5,253 nucleotides of DNA. It comes from Oscillospiraceae bacterium. GTDB lineage: Bacteria; Bacillota; Clostridia; Oscillospirales; Oscillospiraceae. This document shows positions 1 to 5,253 of the stretch, in pieces; position 1 is the stretch's first letter, and the number at the start of each line of letters is the position of its first letter. The DNA is taken from the NCBI GenBank assembly GCA_017620315.1, contig JAFZQQ010000130.1, positions 1 through 5,253 on the forward strand, read 5' to 3'. Both the position numbers and the translations under genes were made by a program. Below the pieces are notes generated by a model. That model worked only from the letters and a program-made list of their open reading frames with translations. It was not told where the DNA came from and did no database searches.

Positions 1-1
1 C

Positions 2-265
2 TTCCCGGCGGAGACCGAGCTGATCCCGGCGGAGTATCTCTCGCAGCTCAATCGCTACGACTCCTACATGCTGCTCAACGAGATATACGCCCGCCACGGC
101 AAGATATTCAAAACGGCGAAGATACAGAAATACTTTGAGGAGCAGAGCTGGTATGTGCCGGAAACGCGCGACAGCGACGTCGTGGAGGCCCGCTTCAGCG
201 ACATCGAGCTTCAGAACTTCCGCGCGATCATCGATTACCAGCGCTCGAAGGGGTATCGCCGATGA
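2..265 (+). CDS. YARHG-domain protein, C-terminal part (5' end outside window)
   Basis: The frame is open from the left edge to TGA at 263-265, giving 87 visible residues. The segment Y-D-S-Y-M-L-L-N-E-I-Y-A-R-H-G-K-I-F carries the YARHG signature, followed by a helix and the aromatic E-E-Q-S-W-Y-V-P typical of this small domain. YARHG domains usually sit at the C-terminus of secreted or membrane-anchored proteins outside the cell. No signal peptide or membrane segment is in the visible part, so localisation is inferred from the family. An internal ATG at 68 falls inside the domain and is not the real start. The stop overlaps the next start as ATGA (262-265), so the two genes are probably co-transcribed and translationally coupled. 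The domain call is fairly firm; the function of the whole protein is unknown. Confidence 0.8.
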   Translation, partial: FPAETELIPAEYLSQLNRYDSYMLLNEIYARHGKIFKTAKIQKYFEEQSWYVPETRDSDVVEARFSDIELQNFRAIIDYQRSKGYRR

Positions 266-1380
266 CGGAACGCTATACCATGTGCGCCCCGTGCCTGTTC
301 GGCCTGGAGGGGCTCGCCGCCGATGAGCTGCGCAGGCTCGGTATGGAAAACGTCGCCGCCGAGAACGGCCGCGTCTTCTTCACCGGCGCGGCGGCCGATA
401 TCGCGCGGGCCAACATAGGGCTGCGGACGGCGGAGCGCGTGCTCGTCGTCGCGGGAAAATGCCGCGCGGAGACGTTCGACGAGCTTTTCGAGGGCGTCAG
501 GGCGATGCCGTGGGAGAGGTTTATCCCCATAGACGGGCGCTTCCCGGTGAACGGCTACTCCCTTTCGTCGGCGCTCCATTCCGTGCCGGACTGCCAGAGC
601 ATCGTCAAAAAGGCCGTCGTCGAGCGGCTGAAAACGAAGTATAAGACGAGCTGGTTCCGTGAGACGGGGGAAAACTACCGCATCCGCTTTTCCCTCATGA
701 AGGACGAAGCGACGCTCACGCTCGACGCCTCCGGCACCGGCCTGCATAAGCGGGGCTACCGCCCGGCGGGGAACGCCGCGCCTCTGCGCGAGACGCTCGC
801 CGCCGCCATGGTGACGCTCGCGCGGTACCGCGGCAGGGGCGCCGTGTGCGATCCCTTCTGCGGCTCCGGCACGATCCCGATCGAGGCGGCGCTGGCCGCC
901 AAAAACCGCGCGCCGGGCTTGAACCGCGCTTTCGACGCCGACAGGTGGCTCATCGTCCCGAAAAAGCTCTGGGACGAGGCGAGAGCGGAGGCGCGCGACA
1001 AGGAGTTTTCCGGCGATTATGACATCTGGGGCGGCGACGTCGACCCCGCGTGCGTCACGATCGCAAGAGAAAACGCCCGCAGGGCGGGCGTTTCGGATAT
1101 CGTGCGCTTTGAGACGGCGGACGCGCGGCGCTTTTCGCGCGCCGTCCCCGGCGGGCTCGTCATCTCCAACCCGCCCAACGGCGAGCGCGTGATGGAGAGG
1201 CGCGAGGCGGAGGAGCTGTACCGCGAATTCGGCGCCTGCGCGAAGGGGCTCGAGGGCTGGAAGCTGTATATCCTCTCCTCGCATCCGGAATTCGAGCGCG
1301 AATTCGGCCGCCGCGCCGACAAAAAGCGCAAGCTGTATAACGGCATGATCCAGTGCAATCTGTATATGTACCTGAAGTGA
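262..1380 (+). CDS. THUMP-domain class I SAM-dependent RNA methyltransferase (YpsC / RlmL N-terminal-half family)
   Basis: This 372-residue cytoplasmic enzyme is predicted to methylate a base in RNA, most likely 23S rRNA guanine-N2 by analogy with E. coli RlmL. Residues ~1-155 match the N-terminal plus THUMP RNA-binding part, including C-A-P-C-L-F-G-L-E-G-L-A-A-D-E-L. The segment G-L-H-K-R-G-Y-R at 160-167 is characteristic of the family. The Rossmann methyltransferase domain follows, with the SAM-binding motif D-P-F-C-G-S-G-T at 197-204. Motif IV reads S-N-P-P-N-G-E-R (302-309), where the family usually has N-P-P-Y-G-E-R, so the stacking aromatic is replaced by N306. Length is normal for the family. 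The start at 262 is supported by AAGGGG at 248-253 and by the ATGA overlap with the upstream gene. Older annotations call such proteins 'N6-adenine DNA methylase', which the THUMP domain argues against. Exact substrate is inferred. Confidence 0.92.
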   Translation: MTERYTMCAPCLFGLEGLAADELRRLGMENVAAENGRVFFTGAAADIARANIGLRTAERVLVVAGKCRAETFDELFEGVRAMPWERFIPIDGRFPVNGYSLSSALHSVPDCQSIVKKAVVERLKTKYKTSWFRETGENYRIRFSLMKDEATLTLDASGTGLHKRGYRPAGNAAPLRETLAAAMVTLARYRGRGAVCDPFCGSGTIPIEAALAAKNRAPGLNRAFDADRWLIVPKKLWDEARAEARDKEFSGDYDIWGGDVDPACVTIARENARRAGVSDIVRFETADARRFSRAVPGGLVISNPPNGERVMERREAEELYREFGACAKGLEGWKLYILSSHPEFEREFGRRADKKRKLYNGMIQCNLYMYLK

Positions 1381-1383
1381 GGT
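1379..1383 (+). promoter_or_regulatory. Ribosome binding site of the SLOG/DUF1273 gene
   Basis: GAGGT overlaps the methyltransferase stop codon and lies 4 bases before the ATG at 1388. It supports this start and indicates that the gene is read from the same transcript. Confidence 0.6.
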
Positions 1384-1387
1384 CGCC

Positions 1388-1897
1388 ATGCTGCCAATCG
1401 TGAACAGGGAAAACACCTGCTGCTTTACGGGCTACCGGCCCGACAAGCTGCCGTGGGGCGTCAACGAGGAGGACGAGCGCTGCCTTATCCTCAAGGAGAA
1501 GCTGGCCGACGTCGCCGCGGCGCTCTACGAGTCCGGCGTCAGGCGCTTTATCTGCGGCATGGCGCTGGGCTGCGACACCTATTTCTGCGAAGCGGCGCTG
1601 GCGCTGCGGGAGGAGCACGACGACGTGACGGTGGAGGCCGCGATCCCCTGCCTCGGGCAGGCGGAGCGGTGGCCGAAAGCGGACCGGGAGCGGTATTACC
1701 GCCTCTCGTCCCGATGCGACGTGGAAACGCTCATCGGGCGCGAGTACACGCCCGACTGTATGGCGAAACGCAACCGGTACATGATCGAACAGTCCTCCGT
1801 GCTCGTCGCCGTGTACGACGGCCGCTGGGGCGGCACGATGCAGACGGTGAATCTGGCGCGGAAGCAGGGGCTGGAGATCATTGAGGTCATGCCGTAA
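1388..1897 (+). CDS. SLOG-superfamily DUF1273 protein (YpsA-like)
   Basis: The 169-residue protein has the DUF1273/YpsA layout of the SLOG superfamily, a Rossmann-like fold that also includes DprA and LOG proteins. Residues 10-18 (T-C-C-F-T-G-Y-R-P) form the first strand and loop. I-C-G-M-A-L-G-C-D at 55-63 is the glycine-rich ligand loop. E-A-A-I-P-C (83-88) and the R-N-R-Y-M-I-E-Q-S segment (128-136) follow, and W-G-G-T (147-150) is the second phosphate or nucleotide-binding loop. The protein is soluble with no signal peptide. Family members are thought to bind a nucleotide-like ligand; B. subtilis YpsA has been linked to cell division and oxidative stress, but no reaction is established. 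It lies 7 bases after the methyltransferase stop. In B. subtilis ypsA and ypsC also lie close together around gpsB and rnpB, so this looks like retained neighbourhood. Family call is confident; function is unknown. Confidence 0.88.
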   Translation: MLPIVNRENTCCFTGYRPDKLPWGVNEEDERCLILKEKLADVAAALYESGVRRFICGMALGCDTYFCEAALALREEHDDVTVEAAIPCLGQAERWPKADRERYYRLSSRCDVETLIGREYTPDCMAKRNRYMIEQSSVLVAVYDGRWGGTMQTVNLARKQGLEIIEVMP

Positions 1898-1905
1898 GAA
1901 GAAGG

Positions 1906-2063
1906 GCGCACTGCAAAATGCGTTCCCGGCTGTCATTCCGGGCCGGTGCCGAAGCACCGGCGTGGGGATCCGTCCTTTTAAGAAAGGAAAACGGATCGCC
2001 GCGGCCCCTGACGGGGCCTTACAATGACAGGTTCGGGCATTTTGCAGCGCGCTTTTTTGTTTT
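1906..2063 (+). terminator. Branched intrinsic terminator / structured palindromic element after the three-gene run
   Basis: The left arm GCGCACTGCAAAATGC (1906-1921) pairs with the right arm GCATTTTGCAGCGCGC (2037-2052), 15 of 16 positions complementary. The right arm is followed at once by TTTTTTGTTTT (2053-2063), as in an intrinsic terminator. A second helix, CTGTCATT (1930-1937) with AATGACAG (2023-2030), continues the stem. Three perfect hairpins lie inside: 1942-1949/1954-1961 with a CGAA tetraloop, GATCCGT (1967-1973) with ACGGATC (1991-1997), and GGCCCC (2003-2008) with GGGGCC (2013-2018). The whole could fold into a cloverleaf-like RNA of about 147 nt. Position after the last + gene and the T-tract support termination. 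The inner 1930-2030 part looks like a dispersed palindromic repeat lodged in the terminator loop; this is inferred. Confidence 0.72.
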
Positions 2064-4773
2064 CACGGGGCCTTACAATGACAGGTTCGGGCATTTTGCA
2101 GCGCGCCTTTTTTGTTTTCACAGGACGCGGCGTCTTCGTGCGCTTCGTCTGCCCGCGCCAGTATTCCACGCGCTTTTTGAGCTCGTCATTCTGCCGGACA
2201 AGCTGTTCTTCGGGCGTGAGGCGGGTGGAAAAGCGAGTATCCGGATTGTTTTTATCAAATGTCCCGACGTTCCCGTCTGCGCTCTTGATCTGCTCCGGCC
2301 GGAATGCGATATACTCCTCGCCGCCGTTGTCGACGCCGTCATAGCCAAGACGCTCCAGATATTCTCTGGCCTTCACGCCGGCGTTGTTTTGGCCTTTGAA
2401 GCGGTTCAGTGCTTTGTAGGCTGTGCCCTCCGGCGCCGGGTTTTTGATGTTGAGATAATACTTGCCGATTTTAGACCCGTACCCGCCCGCATCCATCTCC
2501 CACGGGCTGAAAAAGGAACCCTGTATGTCCATCGTGCTGCGGCCCTTTGTCATGTCAAATACCGTAAAGTCCGCATCAGTCCCATGATATACCGCCAGCG
2601 GCCGTCCGTCTTCATTCACGACCTTGCTTGCTGGCTTCGGCCGGAAACTCTTATCGAGGGCCTTGACAGCCTCAAACAAATCTGATACCGTATCAATCGC
2701 GTTCCCCGTATTCGTGACGGAGCTAAGGGCTTGTCCCCAAACTCTAACACCTGCGGGGAACGCTTTTTCTATATTCTGGAGCTGATAGGCTCTCTTTGCC
2801 GTGTCCCTGCTGTTCGGATCGGCCATCTCCTCAACGTATAGTTTGAGCAGCTCCGACCCGTTTCCAATATCCGCGACGGCGTAAAGGCTGTGCATAAGCA
2901 GCGAATTCGGCGACTTTGTTTTGCTCATCGTGAAGCTATCCAGCAGAACAGCTTTATTCACAATGTCATCAATATATTCGAGATAAGGAATTGCAGCTTT
3001 ATTAACCGCTGCATTGTGAGATCTCGTTTCGTTGAAAACCTTGCCCGACACATTGATATCCCAACCCGTGTCCTCGTTGTGCTGCAAGCCTCGCGCATTC
3101 CCCTGTTCCGTTGCAATCTGCACCGCCGTCTGATCGTTGGCCCTCCAGTCGCCAAACCACGCCCGGAAGAAGGGCGATTTTGTCCCAAGCTCCCGCCAGT
3201 ATCTTCTGGCAAAGGCTTCTGTCTTCCGGATGTCCTCGCTCGTGAAGTCATTGACACTCTTGCGTCCGATGCTCTGCACGGCCTCGATGTCCTCATCGGT
3301 AACCTCCTCCACCGGCAGCCGCATGGAGAAGCGTATATCCTCCTTCTCCGGTTTAAACCTATCCGACAGTGGTATCACGTTGCCGTCGTCGTCGTAGGTG
3401 ACGGGATCGGCGGATTTGATCTGTTCAGGCGAAAAAACTGCCGTGCTCACACCCGCCTCATCCTCAACATAAACGGCATCGTGATCCTTGCGTCTCCACT
3501 CCGCTACTCGCAGGCTATTTTCAGCCTCATACCATGGGATTGCCGTCTGTTTCGTATTCACAGGATTGCCGATTTTCAGATATGCGGCATATTCCTGCGC
3601 TCGGCTTCTGGCGGCTTTTCCTGCCTTTGCACCGCTGTCTGCGAAATAAATCAGGCCGGCGGAGTTTCCGGCTTGAAAAACCTTAATCCCTTTTCCGCCG
3701 ATGTGCCATGCTTTGACAGTGTACCCCGCCTTCTTCGCCGCCTCGTCCACCATCCGCTGTGCGGTCTTTGTGTCGCCGCTCTCAACGGCAGTCATGTACT
3801 CGGCGTCCTGCTGCGGCGTGATGCGGGTGGAAAAGCGCACCTGCCCGTCTCCGCCAAAATCTTCTTTGATCTTATCGCGGTAACGGTTGGAAAACGGCGT
3901 CACATCGTTGAGTCGCACTTTGCCCGCCGCTTTTCCGAAGCTCCACTCCTGGCCGGTCAATTCTAAAGACGGGATCAGCTCGGTATTATATTTTTCCGCA
4001 TTGGTCTGCCTGTATGGGATTACCACGACCGGAACGCTGTCAACGCCCTCGTTGGCCAGCAGCGCCATCCGGTGACGCCCCTCGTGGGACTCCACAACTC
4101 CGGTATCAAAATCCACGTACAAATAAGGCGTTTCTTTGGTGTCTCGCAAGCCCTTCTCGTCGAGCCGCCCGTATTTTTCGACGGTGTCCATCTCAATGTC
4201 AGCGCGGTCGGCTTCTGTGGCCGTAAGGGAAAGAAAATCGTCCGGGGATATGTGCGACGCATACGCTTTTGCGTAATCGGTATGGCTGCTGCTTTCGGAA
4301 ACACCATAGGTTTTGTACAGGTCGCTTATACGCTCGTCTGTCCACGCCGCAGTACCGTCGCCGGTTAGTTTGATCCCATCCAGCGCAGCGTTAATAACGC
4401 TGTCACGTATCCCGGGGAACAGTTTTTCCAGCCCCTCGATGCGGTCTCCGGAAGCAATGCGGTTATATACCAGTTCAGCAAACTGTTTGGGAGATGTTTT
4501 TCTAATCAAATAAGATGCAGTTTCCCTATCCGCAGCAAGAGAGGTTAAGACTGCGCCCCTAACTGCTCCCTGTACTCTTTTTCCGAGGCCGCTGAAAGAT
4601 ACTCCTCGTAATCTTCCTCTACCATTTTCCGCAGTTCCCGGCTGGTTTTCGTGTCCCCGTAAAGAGCTTTCAGAGCTTCGAAGCACTCTTCCTTCGTCAG
4701 CTTTCTTCTTTTCTCCGCCATTCTCTTCCCCCTCCAGTCTCACACTGTATCTTTCCGCGCCCTCTTTCAGCAC
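1978..4773 (-). CDS. Large polyvalent protein (LPP) fragment with ParB-like, LPD3-like and ADP-ribosyltransferase-like (ART-PolyVal) modules
   Basis: This open frame gives 931 residues from a GTG at 4773. From the N-terminus: residues 1-~75 have a composition unlike the rest and overlap the small gene at 4545-4721, so they may not be real protein. Residues ~195-255 include E-S-H-E-G-R-H-R-M-A-L-L-A, a ParB-like segment. Residues ~320-455 form a degenerate ART-like module (A-W-H-I-G-G at 355-360, S-P-E-Q-I-K-S-A-D at 448-456). Residues ~510-715 resemble the LPD3 domain. Residues ~726-835 form a better ART-PolyVal module (V-Y-H-G-T at 728-732, E-E-Y-I-A-F at 819-824). R-F-S-[TM]-R linkers at 313, 481 and 847 separate the modules. 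LPPs are carried by phages and conjugative elements and are thought to be co-delivered effectors that modify host targets; activity here is inferred. The tail after ~885 is encoded by the terminator repeat, so the natural C-terminus is missing. It is probably a truncated relic, although the frame is uninterrupted. Confidence 0.72.
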   Translation of the reverse strand: MLKEGAERYSVRLEGEENGGEKKKADEGRVLRSSESSLRGHENQPGTAENGRGRLRGVSFSGLGKRVQGAVRGAVLTSLAADRETASYLIRKTSPKQFAELVYNRIASGDRIEGLEKLFPGIRDSVINAALDGIKLTGDGTAAWTDERISDLYKTYGVSESSSHTDYAKAYASHISPDDFLSLTATEADRADIEMDTVEKYGRLDEKGLRDTKETPYLYVDFDTGVVESHEGRHRMALLANEGVDSVPVVVIPYRQTNAEKYNTELIPSLELTGQEWSFGKAAGKVRLNDVTPFSNRYRDKIKEDFGGDGQVRFSTRITPQQDAEYMTAVESGDTKTAQRMVDEAAKKAGYTVKAWHIGGKGIKVFQAGNSAGLIYFADSGAKAGKAARSRAQEYAAYLKIGNPVNTKQTAIPWYEAENSLRVAEWRRKDHDAVYVEDEAGVSTAVFSPEQIKSADPVTYDDDGNVIPLSDRFKPEKEDIRFSMRLPVEEVTDEDIEAVQSIGRKSVNDFTSEDIRKTEAFARRYWRELGTKSPFFRAWFGDWRANDQTAVQIATEQGNARGLQHNEDTGWDINVSGKVFNETRSHNAAVNKAAIPYLEYIDDIVNKAVLLDSFTMSKTKSPNSLLMHSLYAVADIGNGSELLKLYVEEMADPNSRDTAKRAYQLQNIEKAFPAGVRVWGQALSSVTNTGNAIDTVSDLFEAVKALDKSFRPKPASKVVNEDGRPLAVYHGTDADFTVFDMTKGRSTMDIQGSFFSPWEMDAGGYGSKIGKYYLNIKNPAPEGTAYKALNRFKGQNNAGVKAREYLERLGYDGVDNGGEEYIAFRPEQIKSADGNVGTFDKNNPDTRFSTRLTPEEQLVRQNDELKKRVEYWRGQTKRTKTPRPVKTKKARCKMPEPVIVRPRENKKARCKMPEPVIVRPRQGPRRSVFLS
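2011..2119. repeat. 54/55-bp direct tandem duplication of the terminator's distal half
   Basis: Unit 1 is 2011-2064 and unit 2 is 2065-2119. They are identical except for one extra C before the T-tract of unit 2 (GCGCGCC against GCGCGC). Each unit contains GGGGCC, AATGACAG, the full right arm GCATTTTGCAGCGCGC and TTTTTTGTTTT. There are therefore two alternative distal arms (2037-2052 and 2091-2106), each with its own T-tract, for one left arm at 1906-1921. Read on the - strand, the duplication encodes an 18-residue repeat at the C-terminus of the LPP-type ORF. Confidence 0.95.
4545..4721 (-). CDS. Small 58-residue hypothetical protein, overlapping the LPP ORF in another frame
   Basis: An ATG at 4721-4719 opens 58 codons ending in TAA at 4547-4545. 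The start has a strong Shine-Dalgarno, GGAGGGGG at 4735-4728, six bases upstream. The protein begins M-A-E-K-R-R-K-L-T-K-E-E-C-F and is charged and probably helical throughout (for example L-R-K-M-V-E-E-D-Y-E-E-Y-L). This looks much more like real protein than the overlapping residues ~17-75 of the long ORF, which are rich in G, R and S. An in-frame TGA lies just upstream, so it is a separate gene and not an extension. I do not recognise the family. Size, overlap and setting fit a small gene of a phage or conjugative element. Translation from this fragment is uncertain, because no clear promoter is visible. Confidence 0.6.
   Translation of the reverse strand: MAEKRRKLTKEECFEALKALYGDTKTSRELRKMVEEDYEEYLSAASEKEYREQLGAQS
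4728..4735 (-). promoter_or_regulatory. Shine-Dalgarno of the 58-residue small gene
   Basis: On the - strand it reads GGAGGGGG with a 6-base spacer (AAGAGA) before ATG. It is the best ribosome binding site in the mobile region. It decides in favour of the small frame here and against the N-terminus of the long ORF. Confidence 0.65.
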
Positions 4774-4887
4774 GAACTCGTCGCCCGTCAGCTCGTTGGC
4801 AGACCTGTTTCGAGTACGGAAAAAGGGGCGGAGGGCATCGTCATGCCGCTTATCCGCAATATCGGAAAAACAAAAAGTGCACGCCCA
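4774..4887 (-). other. Open in-frame extension upstream of the LPP ORF; possible C-terminal remnant of another mobile-element gene
   Basis: The frame of the long ORF stays open upstream of the GTG at 4773 to a TAA at 4890-4888. It reads through residues such as D-D-A-L-R-P-F-F-R-T-R-N-R-S-A-N-E-L-T-G-D-E-F, which looks like ordinary coding sequence. There is no ATG in it, and its first codons run into the T-tract of the fumarase terminator, so it cannot start here. The likely reading is that an upstream coding sequence was cut off when the fragment joined this locus. The family is not recognised. Confidence 0.4.
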
Positions 4888-4903
4888 TTATGACAGCGTG
4901 CAC
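4866..4903 (-). terminator. Intrinsic terminator of the fumarase/tartrate dehydratase beta gene
   Basis: On the - strand GTGCACGC (4903-4896) and GCGTGCAC (4884-4877) form a perfect 8-bp stem with an 11-base loop. TTTTTGTTTTT (4876-4866) follows directly. It sits 46 bases after the stop codon of the beta-subunit gene. A second upstream copy of the left arm (4922-4915) allows an alternative, larger-looped hairpin. Confidence 0.85.
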
Positions 4904-4935
4904 CTATTATGACAGCGTGCACCTATTATGACAGC
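4877..4935. repeat. Tandem 19-bp repeat within the terminator
   Basis: Units are 4877-4897 (21 bp variant, with GCCC in place of CT before ATTATGACAGC), 4898-4916 and 4917-4935 (identical 19-mers beginning GTGCACCTATTATGACAGC). A degenerate start of a fourth unit, GCGCC, follows. Each unit carries the GTGCAC palindrome and thus one arm of the terminator stem. Confidence 0.9.
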
Positions 4936-4949
4936 GCGCCCTGATTTTT

Positions 4950-5253
4950 TTATGCCCGTCCCGTATGACGCTTCAGGCCGAAGCTTTGGCGGCCGAACTC
5001 GAAGATATCGCCGCCGTGAGCGTCGTTCGCGACGATGAGAGGCAGCCTCTCGACCGTCAGCCGCTTGACCGATTCGCAGCCGAGCTCAAAAAAAGCGATC
5101 TCCTCGGCGGCCTTGATGGAGCGCGCGATAAGCGCACCCGCGCCGCCCACGGCGCAGAGATAAAGCGCGCCGTTCCTGACGACGGCCTCGCGCACCGAGG
5201 CGTTCCGTTCGCCCTTGCCGATCATGGCGGTGAGGCCGAGGTCCAGAAGCCGC
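4950..5253 (-). CDS. Fe-S class I fumarate hydratase / L(+)-tartrate dehydratase, beta subunit (C-terminal part; 5' end outside window)
   Basis: About 100 residues are visible, running off the right edge and ending at TAA (4952-4950). The segment G-L-T-A-M-I-G-K-G-E-R-N is the conserved beta-subunit motif of this hydro-lyase family. It is followed by V-G-G-A-G-A-L-I-A-R-S-I-K-A-A-E and E-L-G-C-E-S-V-K-R-L-T-V-E-R-L-P-L-I-V-A-N-D, the usual C-terminal pattern. The family reversibly hydrates fumarate to malate (or dehydrates tartrate) in the cytoplasm. The oxygen-sensitive [4Fe-4S] cluster is held by the alpha part, which in two-subunit systems is normally encoded just upstream, here beyond the right edge. 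A start at the ATG at 5225 would cut through the motif, so the frame must extend further. Fumarate and tartrate versions cannot be told apart from this piece. The gene has its own terminator. Confidence 0.9.
   Translation of the reverse strand, partial: RLLDLGLTAMIGKGERNASVREAVVRNGALYLCAVGGAGALIARSIKAAEEIAFFELGCESVKRLTVERLPLIVANDAHGGDIFEFGRQSFGLKRHTGRA

Noticed and set aside
235..1416. 393-codon open frame on the - strand
   Set aside because: It is antisense to the methyltransferase, whose motifs are unmistakable. The translation is R/A-rich with no recognisable domain, a typical shadow in high-GC DNA.
1160..1957. 265-codon open frame on the - strand
   Set aside because: Antisense to the end of the methyltransferase and all of the SLOG gene; composition is low-complexity, rich in R, A and H.
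1918..2685. 255-codon + strand frame covering the repeat region
   Set aside because: It arises from the tandem repeat and from the reverse strand of the LPP modules; it has no ribosome binding site and no domain.
2890..3966. 358-codon + strand frame
   Set aside because: Antisense to the LPD3-like and first ART-like modules; cysteine- and histidine-rich shadow without motifs.
1978..4773. Complete self-contained mobile element
   Set aside because: No integrase, transposase, relaxase or clear attachment-site repeats are visible between the two terminators; only LPP-type coding sequence is present.
4877..4935. CRISPR-like array
   Set aside because: The 19-bp units are contiguous with no spacers, and the palindromes are explained by a terminator stem.
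4900..4935. Promoter for the - strand LPP ORF within the CATAAT-containing repeats
   Set aside because: CATAAT resembles a -10 box, but no convincing -35 box is correctly spaced, and the sequence is better explained as terminator stem repeats.

Overview
The window reads as GC-rich chromosomal DNA of a Clostridia-type Firmicute, probably a gut anaerobe. This is inferred from three things: a YpsC-like RNA methyltransferase next to a YpsA/DUF1273 (SLOG) protein, a two-subunit Fe-S fumarase/tartrate dehydratase, and a fragment of a 'large polyvalent protein' (LPP) of the kind common in prophages and conjugative elements of gut Firmicutes. The species cannot be named from the sequence.

Layout. 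(1) Bases 2-1897, + strand: a compact run of three genes. These are the 3' end of a YARHG-domain protein gene, a THUMP-type class I SAM-dependent RNA methyltransferase overlapping it by ATGA, and a SLOG/DUF1273 protein starting 7 bases after the methyltransferase stop. (2) Bases 1906-2119: an unusual terminator region. Two long, nearly complementary arms enclose three smaller perfect hairpins, and the distal arm with its T-tract is tandemly duplicated (period 54-55 bp). (3) Bases ~2120-4865, - strand: LPP-type mobile-element DNA with visibly lower GC and more AGA/ATA/TTA codons than its neighbours. It holds one long ORF with a ParB-like segment, a degenerate ADP-ribosyltransferase-like module, an LPD3-like segment and a better preserved ADP-ribosyltransferase module. 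Near its 5' end it overlaps a 58-codon gene in another frame that has a strong Shine-Dalgarno. (4) Bases 4866-4935: a - strand intrinsic terminator with a 19-bp tandem repeat that multiplies one arm of its stem. (5) Bases 4950-5253, - strand: the C-terminal part of the fumarase/tartrate dehydratase beta subunit.

Interpretation. The host genes on the two sides are convergent, and the mobile fragment lies almost exactly between the T-tracts of their two terminators, so it interrupts neither host gene. Its ORF appears truncated at both ends. Its last ~43 codons are the antisense of the host terminator/repeat element, giving the protein two copies of an 18-residue repeat that is a by-product of the DNA duplication. 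The most unusual items are the branched terminator element, the arm duplications at both edges, and the small gene hidden in the alternative frame.
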